This document shows positions 27,504 through 36,382 of a stretch of 48,255 nt of DNA, piece after piece. Under the pieces are notes generated by a model, which did no database searches, was not told the origin of the DNA, and worked only from the letters and a program-made list of their open reading frames with translations. The position numbers and the translations under genes were made by a program. This stretch comes from Allorhodopirellula solitaria. GTDB lineage: Bacteria; Planctomycetota; Planctomycetia; Pirellulales; Pirellulaceae. The stretch's first letter is position 1. Every line of letters starts with the position of its first letter. The stretch lies in assembly GCF_007859855.1 (NCBI RefSeq), contig NZ_SJPK01000021.1:1-48255 (forward strand), read 5' to 3'.

Positions 27504-28373
27504 ATGCAATCGCTTAGCACCCCCACTTTGAGAATACGAGCCGTCCTGGCGATTGCCGTTGCTCTGGGCGGCATCACGGACGCAACGTCGCAGGATGCTC
27601 AGACGCAATCGCCGCCGTCCGAAATCCCCATCATCAACACGGTGATCGAATCTTGGCCGGTCGACGCGGCGATGACGCGGCAGCAGGAACAGGCGATCTG
27701 GAAAAAGCTCTGCCAGCCGTACACTCCCCTGGCCACGCGTATCCCTCTGGATCGCTGGGTCGATTCCGTTGCCTCGCTATGTCCGCTGCAGATCGACCGC
27801 TATTCCCTGGAGGGGATTGGATTGACCGCCGACACAGAATTGCAGTTCCGGCTCGATCGTCCGCCACAGCCATTGTTGGTTCACCTGCTCTTGGCATTGA
27901 AGCCACTCGAATGCGTGCTGGAGATCGAGCATGGCGTGGTCCAGATCACTACGCGTGACGCAGCCGAGTATGATCTCCCGATGCGGCTCTACGACGTCTC
28001 ACCACTTGTCGACGGAAGTAATGCACAGGAGAGATTGGCTGCCGCGAAACTGTTGATCCACACGATCCAATACGTTATCGACCCAGAAGACTGGGAGGTG
28101 CTGGGGGGAACCTCCGTGATCCAGCTTCAACCGGCGAAGTCGAAGCTGCTGTTTTGTGTCGCCGCCAAAACCCAGACACACTGGAAGTTGCAAGCGTTTG
28201 TGGATCAATTGCAAAGGGCGAGAGACGAAACGTTGCCATTGGAGCCCGCGATACCGAATCGATCGAATCGCCCCGTCTCGCCGGCCGCGGTAGGCGAACC
28301 GGAGCGAGCACCGGAGCAGGCCGAGCGAACCCCGCGATCGAAAACGGCGCTACCGCGATTTCAACCACGCTAG
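27504..28373 (+). CDS. Secreted secretin-like (STN-domain) protein
   Basis: A 289-residue protein with an N-terminal signal peptide (LRIRAVLAIAVALGGI). Residues around 100-160 (GLTADTELQFRLDRPPQPLL, VLEIEHGVVQITTRD) look like the short STN/N0-type fold of secretins. The next part (MRLYDVSPLV, LIHTIQYVIDPEDWEVLGG, SVIQLQPAKSKLLFCVAAKT) matches the pattern YDV-x-x-LV ... I-x-P-x-W ... GG that I associate with secretin-derived domains in planctomycetes. No pore-forming secretin domain follows; the tail is Pro/Arg/Glu-rich and disordered. The ATG at 27504 is preferred over 27453 because it gives a clean signal peptide. A structural or protein-binding role in the envelope is inference. Confidence 0.7.
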   Translation: MQSLSTPTLRIRAVLAIAVALGGITDATSQDAQTQSPPSEIPIINTVIESWPVDAAMTRQQEQAIWKKLCQPYTPLATRIPLDRWVDSVASLCPLQIDRYSLEGIGLTADTELQFRLDRPPQPLLVHLLLALKPLECVLEIEHGVVQITTRDAAEYDLPMRLYDVSPLVDGSNAQERLAAAKLLIHTIQYVIDPEDWEVLGGTSVIQLQPAKSKLLFCVAAKTQTHWKLQAFVDQLQRARDETLPLEPAIPNRSNRPVSPAAVGEPERAPEQAERTPRSKTALPRFQPR

Positions 28374-28476
28374 GGAATGCGGGAACCCTCAGTGGCGTAA
28401 GCTTCCAGCTTGCGATGTTGGCCGACCGCGAGCGGGAAGCTCACGCCACCTTGTGTTCTCTCGACGCGAAGGCGGC

Positions 28477-29664
28477 TCACGTGCACCAATGACGGATCGC
28501 GGACTCGTAAAGTTGGGCACCCTTTTCGAGTTGATCGATTTCGATGAACTCATCGACAGTATGGGCCTGAGCAATATCCCCAGGACCGCAAACCATCCGC
28601 TGGCCAAGAGTCCCAAATTCGCAGGCGTCGGTAGCGTAGCAGACGGCGGCGGGACGATTCTCGCCAACGAACGGCTTTGCCAACTCACATAGTTCGCCAA
28701 CACAATCGGCGTCGGCAGGCGTTTGCATCGGTTTGCCGCTGGGAAAGTGCTCGATCTCGAGTCCCAACTCGTCAGCCCGTCGCTGGACTTCCTCGATCAG
28801 CTCTTGCCCATCGACGCCAGGCATCGTCCGGAAGCAAATCCACGCGGCGCTCCGGTCGGGAACGATATTGACGGCTTCCATGGAGTCGCTGACACCAAAA
28901 TTCCACGTCAACGTCGGTGGGTCGAACATCGGATTGCGGAGCGCCGGGTCGGACTGGCACCGCTCGGCAATTTCGCACAGCGTTTGCAGCATCGGGACCA
29001 TCGCAATATTGGCATTAATGCCTGTATCGGTGCTGCTATGGGCGGCATGGCCGCGTGAGACAATTCGCAGTGCAACGATTCCCTTGTGGGCATGGATCAC
29101 GCGCAGGCCTGTAGGCTCGCCGATGATACAGGGCGGATCGGCAGTAGCGATCTCGCCGAAGGCAGGTGAGCTGGCGACCAGGTTCCGAGCGCCTGCAAAG
29201 GCAACCTCTTCATCGGCGGTGCAGACGATCCAGAGCGGGCGGCACTGGGATGCCTGATCCACTTGGCTGGCCGCCGCGAGCATCGCCGCCAGCGACCCTT
29301 TCATGTCGCAGGAACCGCGTCCGTAGATGCGTGTGCCCTCGGTGGTGGCGGCAAACGGATCGCCACCGGGCCCGGTCCAGCGATCTGCGGGGACGGTGTC
29401 CGTGTGACAGAAGTACGCCAGCCCCGTAGGAGGTCGCTCGCTCGGTTGGCCGTCGGGTTCACCGCCAGGTTGGCCGACAGGGTCCCGGCGTGCGACGAGA
29501 TTGCATTTCAGCACGCCGTTTCGATCGCGATAGCTTGTCCGCTCGACCTCGAAATTCAAACCACGCAGCCACGCGGCAACGAGATCCGAAATCGATTCGT
29601 TGCTGCGGCTGCTGACGGTATCGAGTGCGACGAGCTGGGCGAGGTAGTCCTGGGGGCTGAACAT
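28477..29664 (-). CDS. M20 family deacylase (ArgE/DapE-like)
   Basis: A 395-residue zinc metallohydrolase that cleaves an N-acyl amino acid, most like acetylornithine deacetylase. Motifs are YFCHTDTVPAD (first metal His and Asp), GRGSCDMKGSLAAML (bridging Asp), VCTADEEVAFAGA (catalytic Glu pair), and GEPTGLRVIHAHKG. The lid domain has GHAAHSSTDTG, and CGPGDIAQAHTVDEFIEID carries the last metal His near the C-terminus. The length fits ArgE. A Gln/Pro/Gly-rich insert (GQPGGEPDGQPSERPP) precedes the first metal motif. The ATG at 29664 is used; the codon before it is TTG. It lies just downstream of the helicase gene on the same strand, 32 bp away. DapE or another acyl-specific role cannot be excluded. 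Confidence 0.88.
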   Translation of the reverse strand: MFSPQDYLAQLVALDTVSSRSNESISDLVAAWLRGLNFEVERTSYRDRNGVLKCNLVARRDPVGQPGGEPDGQPSERPPTGLAYFCHTDTVPADRWTGPGGDPFAATTEGTRIYGRGSCDMKGSLAAMLAAASQVDQASQCRPLWIVCTADEEVAFAGARNLVASSPAFGEIATADPPCIIGEPTGLRVIHAHKGIVALRIVSRGHAAHSSTDTGINANIAMVPMLQTLCEIAERCQSDPALRNPMFDPPTLTWNFGVSDSMEAVNIVPDRSAAWICFRTMPGVDGQELIEEVQRRADELGLEIEHFPSGKPMQTPADADCVGELCELAKPFVGENRPAAVCYATDACEFGTLGQRMVCGPGDIAQAHTVDEFIEIDQLEKGAQLYESAIRHWCT

Positions 29665-29696
29665 CAATGTTCCATCAGATCTTTACGAGCGAGAGG

Positions 29697-31070
29697 TCAC
29701 ACCGAGGCGTGGCGACCTGGCTTGGAGTTGCGTGAGAACGATCGCTTGCTATTGCTGTTGGCGGACCCGCCGCCCTGCGAACGACCACCACCGGAGCGAC
29801 GTGAGCCGCCCGATTTCCCGCCGCCGGAGCGACTCTGTCCGCCTTGGCCACCTTGGCCACGAGCGCCCTGTCCTCGGCCACCCTGACCGCGACCACCTTG
29901 CCCACGGCCGCCGCTCTTGGGTGCGTTCGAAGCGGGTTCAAAACGCTCCTCGGGATTCTCGATCTTCAGTTTCTGACCGATCAAACTTTCGATCGCGTTC
30001 AGCTCGCCGCGTTCGTCTCCGGTGCAGAAGGAGATCGCAACGCCATCGGCGCCGGCGCGTCCGGTACGACCGATGCGGTGAACGTAACTCTCCGGCTCCA
30101 CAGGCATGTCATAATTGATCACGTGGCTGACCCCGTCGATGTCGATCCCCCGAGCGGCGACATCCGTCGCGACGAGGACGTTGATTCGATCGTTGCGGAA
30201 TGCGTCGAGCGCTTTCTGACGTGCGTTTTGGGTTTTGTTGCCATGAATGGCCACGGCGGTGATCCCATTTTTGTCGAGCTTCCTCACCAGGGCATTGGCG
30301 CCGTGTTTGGTGCGTGTGAACACGATCGAGCGAGTGACCTTTTTGCCTTTGAGCAAATCGGTCAATGACGAGACTTTGTTGTCTCGGCGAACGATCCGGA
30401 GTCGTTGCTCGATCAGCTCCACGCTCGTTTTCTTGGGCGTGACGTTGATGGAGACTGGGTTGAATAGCAGGCTGTTGGCGAGCTCACGAATCTTCGGCGC
30501 CAGTGTCGCTGAGAAGAACATCGACTGCCGTTGCTCGGGCAGGGCCGCGATGATCTTTTTCAGTGCGGGCAGGAAGCCCATGTCGAGCATCCGATCGGCT
30601 TCGTCGAGCACGAAGATCTGGACGTCGCGTAGATCCACATGCCCTTGATCCATCAGGTCGATCAAGCGGCCTGGGGTTGCGATCAGCACGTCGACACCGC
30701 GGCGCAGGGAGTTGACTTGCCCGGCCTGTCCGACGCCACCGTAGACAAGCGCGGAGTGGAATTTCATGTGCTTTCCATAGCGGCGAAAGCTGTCGCCGAT
30801 CTGGATCGCGAGTTCTCGTGTCGGTGCGAGCACGAGTGTGGTGGGGCGTTTGGCAGCGGCCCGCGGCTTTTCATGGCCGAGGAAATCGAGAATCGGCAGC
30901 GCGAACGCAGCCGTCTTGCCGGTACCGGTTTGAGCGCACCCGAGGATGTCTTGGCCGGCAACGCCGGCAGGGATGGATTGAGCTTGGATGGGTGTCGGGT
31001 TGACGTACTCTTGCTCAGCGAGGGCACGTTGGAGAGGAGCGTAAAGGTCGATTGATTCGAAAGTCTTCAA
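29697..31070 (-). CDS. DEAD-box RNA helicase (RhlE-like)
   Basis: A 457-residue ATP-dependent RNA helicase. The Q motif precedes PTPIQAQSIP. Motif I is AQTGTGKT (46-53), Ia is PTRELAIQI, Ib is TPGRLIDL, II is DEAD (about 155) and III is SAT. The second RecA domain has VFTRTKHGANAL, TDVAARGIDIDGVSHV and HRIGRTGRAG. The tail after about residue 375 is Gly/Arg/Gln/Ser-rich with short GGRGQ repeats, a typical RNA-binding extension. The frame has no ATG before the Q motif; TTG at 31068-31070 is the likely start. It is divergent from the RNase Y gene, and such helicases are known partners of RNA decay enzymes in other bacteria. Confidence 0.95.
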   Translation of the reverse strand: MKTFESIDLYAPLQRALAEQEYVNPTPIQAQSIPAGVAGQDILGCAQTGTGKTAAFALPILDFLGHEKPRAAAKRPTTLVLAPTRELAIQIGDSFRRYGKHMKFHSALVYGGVGQAGQVNSLRRGVDVLIATPGRLIDLMDQGHVDLRDVQIFVLDEADRMLDMGFLPALKKIIAALPEQRQSMFFSATLAPKIRELANSLLFNPVSINVTPKKTSVELIEQRLRIVRRDNKVSSLTDLLKGKKVTRSIVFTRTKHGANALVRKLDKNGITAVAIHGNKTQNARQKALDAFRNDRINVLVATDVAARGIDIDGVSHVINYDMPVEPESYVHRIGRTGRAGADGVAISFCTGDERGELNAIESLIGQKLKIENPEERFEPASNAPKSGGRGQGGRGQGGRGQGARGQGGQGGQSRSGGGKSGGSRRSGGGRSQGGGSANSNSKRSFSRNSKPGRHASV

Positions 31071-31696
31071 GGGTGTTGCTTTTCAAAGTATTGAGAGTGA
31101 ATCACTCGCGGGCTGCATGTCTAGACAGACAGCATCTCCTACCGGCGGTAGGGAATTGTGTGCCAACACGATTGAGCGAGCGCGAACGGAACGAGTCAAC
31201 AATTGACAGAGGGTCCGCTCAGGGGGAGCTGTGGGAAGATCGCGGGTGCGATCGCCCTGTCATTCCGGACTAACAAGAAGAGTCACGGAACGGTTTGCGT
31301 CGGGAGTTCCAAACGCGGTGCAGCTTTCCTGGGTCGGTCGACAGGACCGATTCGGTTGGCAGCGGTTGGTAAACCAATCGTTTACCGGTAGACGAGCGGA
31401 AGAGACCTTGGCTCAACACCGTTTTCTCGTCGGTCGATCAAATGCTCGCTTTCGCATCTGCATTCCTTGTTGCCGATCGACCCTTGGCAATGCGATCGCC
31501 AATCCGTTTGGCGATCTGTACTGGAGCACAACTCTACACCGCTCGCGTCGCATCGCCAAGCCCAAAGCGGAAAAAGGGAGCAAACAGATGACATGTGCCG
31601 GAAGGTTGTGTTGCGAGGGCAGCCAGTCGAACATTATACGCTCCGAACGGCCTTTCCCCCGCGCAGCCCAGCGTCGGCACTGGTATGCTAGCCGAC
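31071..31696. other. Divergent intergenic region (helicase / RNase Y)
   Basis: About 625 bp without a supported gene; open frames here are unrecognised and overlap the RNase Y coding start. A small palindrome GGTAAAC-CAATC-GTTTACC at 31368-31386 is the only clear symmetrical site and could be an operator. It should contain the promoters of both genes. Confidence 0.5.
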
Positions 31697-33265
31697 ATGA
31701 ATCCCGAAGTCGCGACCACCATCCTTTACTGCCTTGTTTGCTTCTTTCTCGGCATCGCTGCTGTCTACGTGTGGGGGCATTACCACGCAGCCCGAAGGGG
31801 CGAGAGACTACGCATCGAATCCGAGGCGTTGCTAACCGCTGCGCAGCGTGAGGCAGAGACCACAGCAGCCAAAATTGTGCTCGAGGCACGCGAGAAAGCG
31901 ATCTCGATCAAACTCGATACCGACCGTGAGATCGCGCAGCTGAAAGAGAAGGAAGCCGCCCGTGACCGCAAGCTCGATGCGCGCGAAGACCAGCTCACCG
32001 CGGGCCGGGAATCGCTGCAAAAAGCGCAGCGAGGTCTCGAGGGCAGCCAAGCCCGGATCGCCGATCAGATGCGGGGGCTGACGACCGACCGCGCCGAACT
32101 GAAACGGCTCGTTCAAGAGCAACAACAATCGCTCGAACAGACCAGCGGCCTGACCGAAGAGGAGGCCGCGGCCAAGTTGATGGATTCCTTACGCGACGAA
32201 CTCGAGCATGAAATCGGCGCCGCCGTGCTCAAACACCAACGAGAGTTGTCACGCCGAGTCGATGACCAGGCCCGCGAGATGTTGTTAACGGCGATGCAGC
32301 GGTACGCGTCGCCCCACACCGCTGATACGACAACGAGTACGGTAGGGGTGCCCACCGACGATATGAAAGGGCGGATTATCGGTCGTGATGGCCGCAACAT
32401 TCGCGCTTTCGAAGCCGCGACGGGGGTGGACCTGATTATCGATGACACGCCCGGCGTCGTCGTCGTCAGCGGTTTTGATCCGGTCCGCCGCGAAATCGCT
32501 CGCATGTCGCTCGAGCAACTGATCGCCGATGGCCGCATCCACCCCTCGAAGATCGAGGAAACAGTCGAGCACACGACGCAGGACATCCAGGCATTCATCA
32601 TTAAGAAGGGGCTCGAAGCGGCCAGTGAAGTGAACGTATCGGGACTGCACGACCGGGTCATCGAGATGCTCGGCCGCCTGCACTTCCGCACCTCTTATAG
32701 TCAAAACGTGCTCCGGCATAGTATCGAAGTCGCCTTCCTCTCAGGCATGTTCGCCGAGATGCTCGGCATGGACGGCGAAGTCGCGCGCCGGGCTGGCCTG
32801 CTACACGACATCGGGAAAGCAGCCGATCATGAACTCGAGGGCGGCCACCCCAAGATCGGTGGCGATCTATTGCAGCGACACAGAGAATGCGCCGAGGTCG
32901 TTCACGCTGCTCGCGGGCATCATGATGAACTCGTCACCGAACACCCCTACACCCTGCTCGTCGGGACTGCCGATGCGTGTAGCGCCAGTCGCCCGGGGGC
33001 ACGCCGCGAATCACTCGAACGGTACGTCAAACGCATGGAGGAGCTCGAGTCAATCGCCCATCGCTTTGACGGTGTGCAGCAGGCCTATGCCATCTCGGCG
33101 GGACGTGAAATCCGTGTGATTGTTAGCAGCGGTGATATCAACGACGAACGCGCCGCGGCGATCTGTCGCGACATCTCGCTGACGTTCGAGAAAGAGCTCA
33201 CCTACCCCGGTGAAATAAAAGTGACCGTGGTGCGTGAAGCCCGGTTCACGAGTACTGCCAAGTGA
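31697..33265 (+). CDS. rny: Ribonuclease Y
   Basis: A 522-residue membrane-anchored endoribonuclease that starts mRNA decay. The N-terminal anchor is [21 protein letters not shown]. About 150 residues of charged coiled coil follow ([38 protein letters not shown]). The KH domain has [20 protein letters not shown] near residue 225. The HD domain carries [12 protein letters not shown] and [14 protein letters not shown] (HD near 370), then [14 protein letters not shown]. Order and length agree with family norms. ATGs at 31685 and 31697 are both possible; the latter puts the anchor closest to the terminus. The frame opens at 31595 with an unlikely leader. Confidence 0.96.
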   Translation: MNPEVATTILYCLVCFFLGIAAVYVWGHYHAARRGERLRIESEALLTAAQREAETTAAKIVLEAREKAISIKLDTDREIAQLKEKEAARDRKLDAREDQLTAGRESLQKAQRGLEGSQARIADQMRGLTTDRAELKRLVQEQQQSLEQTSGLTEEEAAAKLMDSLRDELEHEIGAAVLKHQRELSRRVDDQAREMLLTAMQRYASPHTADTTTSTVGVPTDDMKGRIIGRDGRNIRAFEAATGVDLIIDDTPGVVVVSGFDPVRREIARMSLEQLIADGRIHPSKIEETVEHTTQDIQAFIIKKGLEAASEVNVSGLHDRVIEMLGRLHFRTSYSQNVLRHSIEVAFLSGMFAEMLGMDGEVARRAGLLHDIGKAADHELEGGHPKIGGDLLQRHRECAEVVHAARGHHDELVTEHPYTLLVGTADACSASRPGARRESLERYVKRMEELESIAHRFDGVQQAYAISAGREIRVIVSSGDINDERAAAICRDISLTFEKELTYPGEIKVTVVREARFTSTAK

Positions 33266-33724
33266 ACCGGAGCGGACCGCGAGCGCCGCGTCCATGCCGA
33301 GTTGTGGTAAACGGTTTTTCGTCATCGGCACCCTGATCATCGCGACCATGCGTTCGGACAACGGTACCAATTCGCTGGCGCTAGTGCCCAGGACGAGGCT
33401 CGCCTAGACTGGTGCCTTGCCCGTTTGCCGAACGCGGGAACAAGATGTGTCGAGAGCTTGACGCTGCCCGTTGGGCGGGCCGGCCCGCGTCGGGCCAGCG
33501 AGGGTGAAGAGAGAAGAGAAAAGAGAGGGAGCAGCGTAGTGGCCAGCAGTGAAATACGGCGTAGCCCTCCCCTCGCTCGCCCCTCCCAGCGAGAGGGTGA
33601 AGTTCGCTTTGTTCGACTTTTCCCAGAGAGAGGGTGAATCGAAATGCGTCATTTATTGTTCCCGCATTCGCATGCGTCCATCCAACGAATCCATGCGTTA
33701 TTGCTGTCCGAGCGGAGTTAAATC
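33266..33724. other. Repeat-rich intergenic region
   Basis: About 460 bp without a gene. The part from 33490 to 33640 is CT/GA-rich with partly self-complementary blocks (GAGAGAAGAGAAAAGAGAGG, CCCTCCCAGCGAGAGGGTGA, GAGAGAGGGTGA). Similar CT-rich palindromes occur at 27160-27215 and 48191-48219. Confidence 0.55.
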
Positions 33725-34741
33725 ATGGCAGAACTTAAAATTGGTGTGCGTTTAGATGCACTCAGTAAACAGAAGATGTCGGCCACCTCGCTGCGCCGCA
33801 CCCTGAGCTGGGTCGCTGCGTCGGGTGCGACCAGTGTGGAGCTGTGTGGCCACCAGCTGCTTAACGTCTCCGAGCTGTCCGATACAGCGGTGCGGACCCT
33901 GCGGAAGATTCTCGATGATCTGAATTTGCAGGTAGCGTCGATTCGGTTCCCAACCCGCTACGGATTCGATCATCTGCCCGACTTGGATCGCCGGATTGAC
34001 GCGACCAAGGACGCGATGCGAGCGGCGTATCGGTTGGGAGCACCACTGGTCGTCAACCAGATCGGCCCCGTGCCAACGCCACCCAAAGACGCTCGACAAC
34101 GCAGCACGGCGGCGGGTGCATCCGGGGCGGGGACGCAGTCTTCGCTGAGCTCGTCCCTGCTCGGTTCGGCGATGCCGCCTGAGGGGCTGAGTGTCGCCGA
34201 AGCGCAGGCTTGGGTCGCGGGTTCTCAGGCCAGCGGTTCAGCAGGCGGCCAAGGGGCTGATGGAGGTGGTTCGTCGCCCACCCCCAGTACCCCCGTCGAT
34301 CCGCGCTGGGACACGATGCGCGAGGTGCTCGATGACCTGGGGCGATTCGGTGCTCGGGTGGGTGCGTTCTTTGCTGCAGAGACAGGAACGGAACCAGGCG
34401 AACATCTGGCACGACTGATCGACACGAGCGCCGAGTCCTATATTGCGGTCGCGCTCAACCCGGGACAACTGATTATCAATCGGCACAGTGTTTCGGGAGC
34501 GATCGCGGCACTTGGCGACCGGATTCGCATCGTCAATGCGGTCGACGGAGTGCTCGACCTCTCCGCTGGACGGGGCGTCGCGGTCCCGCTCGGCCAGGGC
34601 ACTGCTGACTTCCCCTCGCTATTGGGCCAATTGGAAGACATCCCCTACCGGGGCCCCTTTGTGGTCGGCCGGTCCGACATGGCTGCGGCGACCGCGCCTC
34701 AAGAAATCGCTGCGAGTGTTGATTACCTCCGCAACATGTAG
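33725..34741 (+). CDS. TIM-barrel sugar phosphate isomerase/epimerase-like protein
   Basis: A 338-residue member of the AP-endonuclease-2-like TIM barrel family. The first strand is LKIGVRLDALS, followed by SWVAASGATSVELCG and LDDLNLQVASIRFPTR. Later come VLDDLGRFGARVGAFFAAETGTEPG with the metal-type Glu, YIAVALNPGQLI, and PYRGPFVVGRSDM. An unusual Gly/Ser/Ala-rich insert of about 75 residues (roughly 118-195) interrupts the barrel between strands. Family members isomerise or epimerise sugars or inositols; this substrate is unknown. The ATG at 33725 follows a GGAGTTAAATC leader, which contains a good ribosome-binding site. It precedes the phosphofructokinase gene by 99 bp. Confidence 0.78.
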   Translation: MAELKIGVRLDALSKQKMSATSLRRTLSWVAASGATSVELCGHQLLNVSELSDTAVRTLRKILDDLNLQVASIRFPTRYGFDHLPDLDRRIDATKDAMRAAYRLGAPLVVNQIGPVPTPPKDARQRSTAAGASGAGTQSSLSSSLLGSAMPPEGLSVAEAQAWVAGSQASGSAGGQGADGGGSSPTPSTPVDPRWDTMREVLDDLGRFGARVGAFFAAETGTEPGEHLARLIDTSAESYIAVALNPGQLIINRHSVSGAIAALGDRIRIVNAVDGVLDLSAGRGVAVPLGQGTADFPSLLGQLEDIPYRGPFVVGRSDMAAATAPQEIAASVDYLRNM

Positions 34742-34840
34742 CTCTCAAAATCAGATATCTTGGCGAGCACGCATATTTCCTTAGAATCTGGTCTCTCGTC
34801 GTTCATCCCTTACTCCTCCACTAACCACGAGCGTGACGCC

Positions 34841-36130
34841 GTGCCTGACTTGGCCCACCATAATCTCGACATTAAACGCGTCGCCATCCTTTTCGCTGGA
34901 GGCCCGGCACCGGCAGCCAACGCGGTCATCAGTACCGCTGCGTTTTCGTTCTTGGAAGAAGGCGCTCAAGTCTTCGGGATCAAGCACGGTTACAGCCGCT
35001 TGGCCGAGTACACGGCTGCTGGTCCGCTGAGTGAAGGAGATGACTACGTCCGATTCACGCACGATAACCTGATCAACGCGCGCAGCAGTCGCGGGATCAT
35101 GATCGGGACGGCGCGGACGAATCCTGGCAAGCATGTCAGTAGCCCCGAGCACTTGAAGGACCCCGAGTTGGTCGCGCCACTGCGTCGTGTCTACGAAGGC
35201 CTGTGTTCACTTGAGGTGGACGCGCTGATTTCCATCGGCGGTGACGACACGCTCAAGACGGCCAACAAGCTGAAGATGTTTCAGGACAACTTGCCCGCCG
35301 ATGCGCGACGGTTCCCTGTCGTTCACTTGCCCAAAACGATCGACAACGATTACTCCGGAATCGATTTCACGTTTGGGTTCTTCACCGCCGTCGAGACGCT
35401 CGCGGAGGAGATCCGCAATCTCAATTTCGACGCCGCGGCCGGCCGTGCCTACTTCCTCTGCGAGGCCATGGGACGGAGCGCCGGATGGCTGGCGTACGGA
35501 GCGGCCATTGCCGGTGAAGCCAGCATGGTGCTCAGTGTCGAGGACATCACCGGCGCCCTCGCCGACGAAGAGGTGATCAGTACCGAAACCGGCGCCACCC
35601 GCAAAGTGATGGCGCTCGAGCGCGTGATCGACCGGATGGTCGACATGATGTTGGCTCGGGAACGCGACGGGCGGCCCTACGGCACGATCGTGATCGCCGA
35701 AGGGATGGCGGAGTTTTTGCCGACGAAGTATCTCGAAGGTGTCAGCCGCGACGACCACGGTCACATCAATATTTCATCTATCAATCTCTCGGCGCTGATG
35801 TCGCGTTTGATCGGCGAACGATACACTGAGCGGACGGGCAAATATCGCAAGGTCAACGGGCTGCAGATGGGTTACGAAGCCCGCTGTGCACCGCCCCAAG
35901 CCTACGACGTCTTGCTCGGCTCGCAGCTCGGTGTGGGAGCTTACCGGGCACTCGTCGAAGAGAAGCTCAATGGCGTGATGGTCTCGGCCTCGGGGCAGTT
36001 TGATCTGCACTTCGTTCCTTTTGACGAGCTCGTCGATCCGCAAACGCTCGTCACCAAAGTTCGGTTCATCGAACAGAACTCCGACTTCCATCGCCTGGCT
36101 CGATTTCTTGAGACCTGCGTCGATAATTGA
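34841..36130 (+). CDS. pfp: Pyrophosphate-dependent phosphofructokinase
   Basis: A 429-residue PfkA-superfamily enzyme that phosphorylates fructose 6-phosphate. Key blocks are LFAGGPAPAANAVISTA at the phosphate-binding end, SIGGDDTLKTANKL (GGDD near 133), and LPKTIDNDYSGIDFTFGF (near 163), then AMGRSAGWLAYG. In this family, Asp in GGDD and Lys in PKTIDND mark PPi-dependent enzymes, whereas ATP-dependent ones have GGDG and PGTIDND. Both markers point to PPi use, so the reaction would be reversible. No ATG lies before the first motif. GTG at 34841 is the likely start; the frame can be opened from TTG at 34760 but with an unconserved leader. Confidence 0.92.
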   Translation: MPDLAHHNLDIKRVAILFAGGPAPAANAVISTAAFSFLEEGAQVFGIKHGYSRLAEYTAAGPLSEGDDYVRFTHDNLINARSSRGIMIGTARTNPGKHVSSPEHLKDPELVAPLRRVYEGLCSLEVDALISIGGDDTLKTANKLKMFQDNLPADARRFPVVHLPKTIDNDYSGIDFTFGFFTAVETLAEEIRNLNFDAAAGRAYFLCEAMGRSAGWLAYGAAIAGEASMVLSVEDITGALADEEVISTETGATRKVMALERVIDRMVDMMLARERDGRPYGTIVIAEGMAEFLPTKYLEGVSRDDHGHINISSINLSALMSRLIGERYTERTGKYRKVNGLQMGYEARCAPPQAYDVLLGSQLGVGAYRALVEEKLNGVMVSASGQFDLHFVPFDELVDPQTLVTKVRFIEQNSDFHRLARFLETCVDN

Positions 36131-36382
36131 GCACAGAGTGCAAACCTAGTGCGTATTGACGGGCTCGTTGTCCCGTCCACTTCCGAAACGCGTTTGGCAA
36201 GATTCCGCGGCGAGCGTCCGCGCGTTTCTCAGGCACGCGGTTTGCCGCACCGGTACCGTCGAATTCATGACGGCGAGGTTGCTTTTGCCGTTCGGGAAGC
36301 GACACTGTGAAGGCGTGCTCCCGCTGGGCGTCTCCGCGTTTCATTTGTAGCTCCCCCTGCCTCCTTTTTTTCACCGTTTGCA

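Noticed and set aside
31231-31851. 206-codon plus-strand frame upstream of RNase Y
   Set aside because: Overlaps the RNase Y start in another frame and has no recognisable domain; RNase Y is certain.
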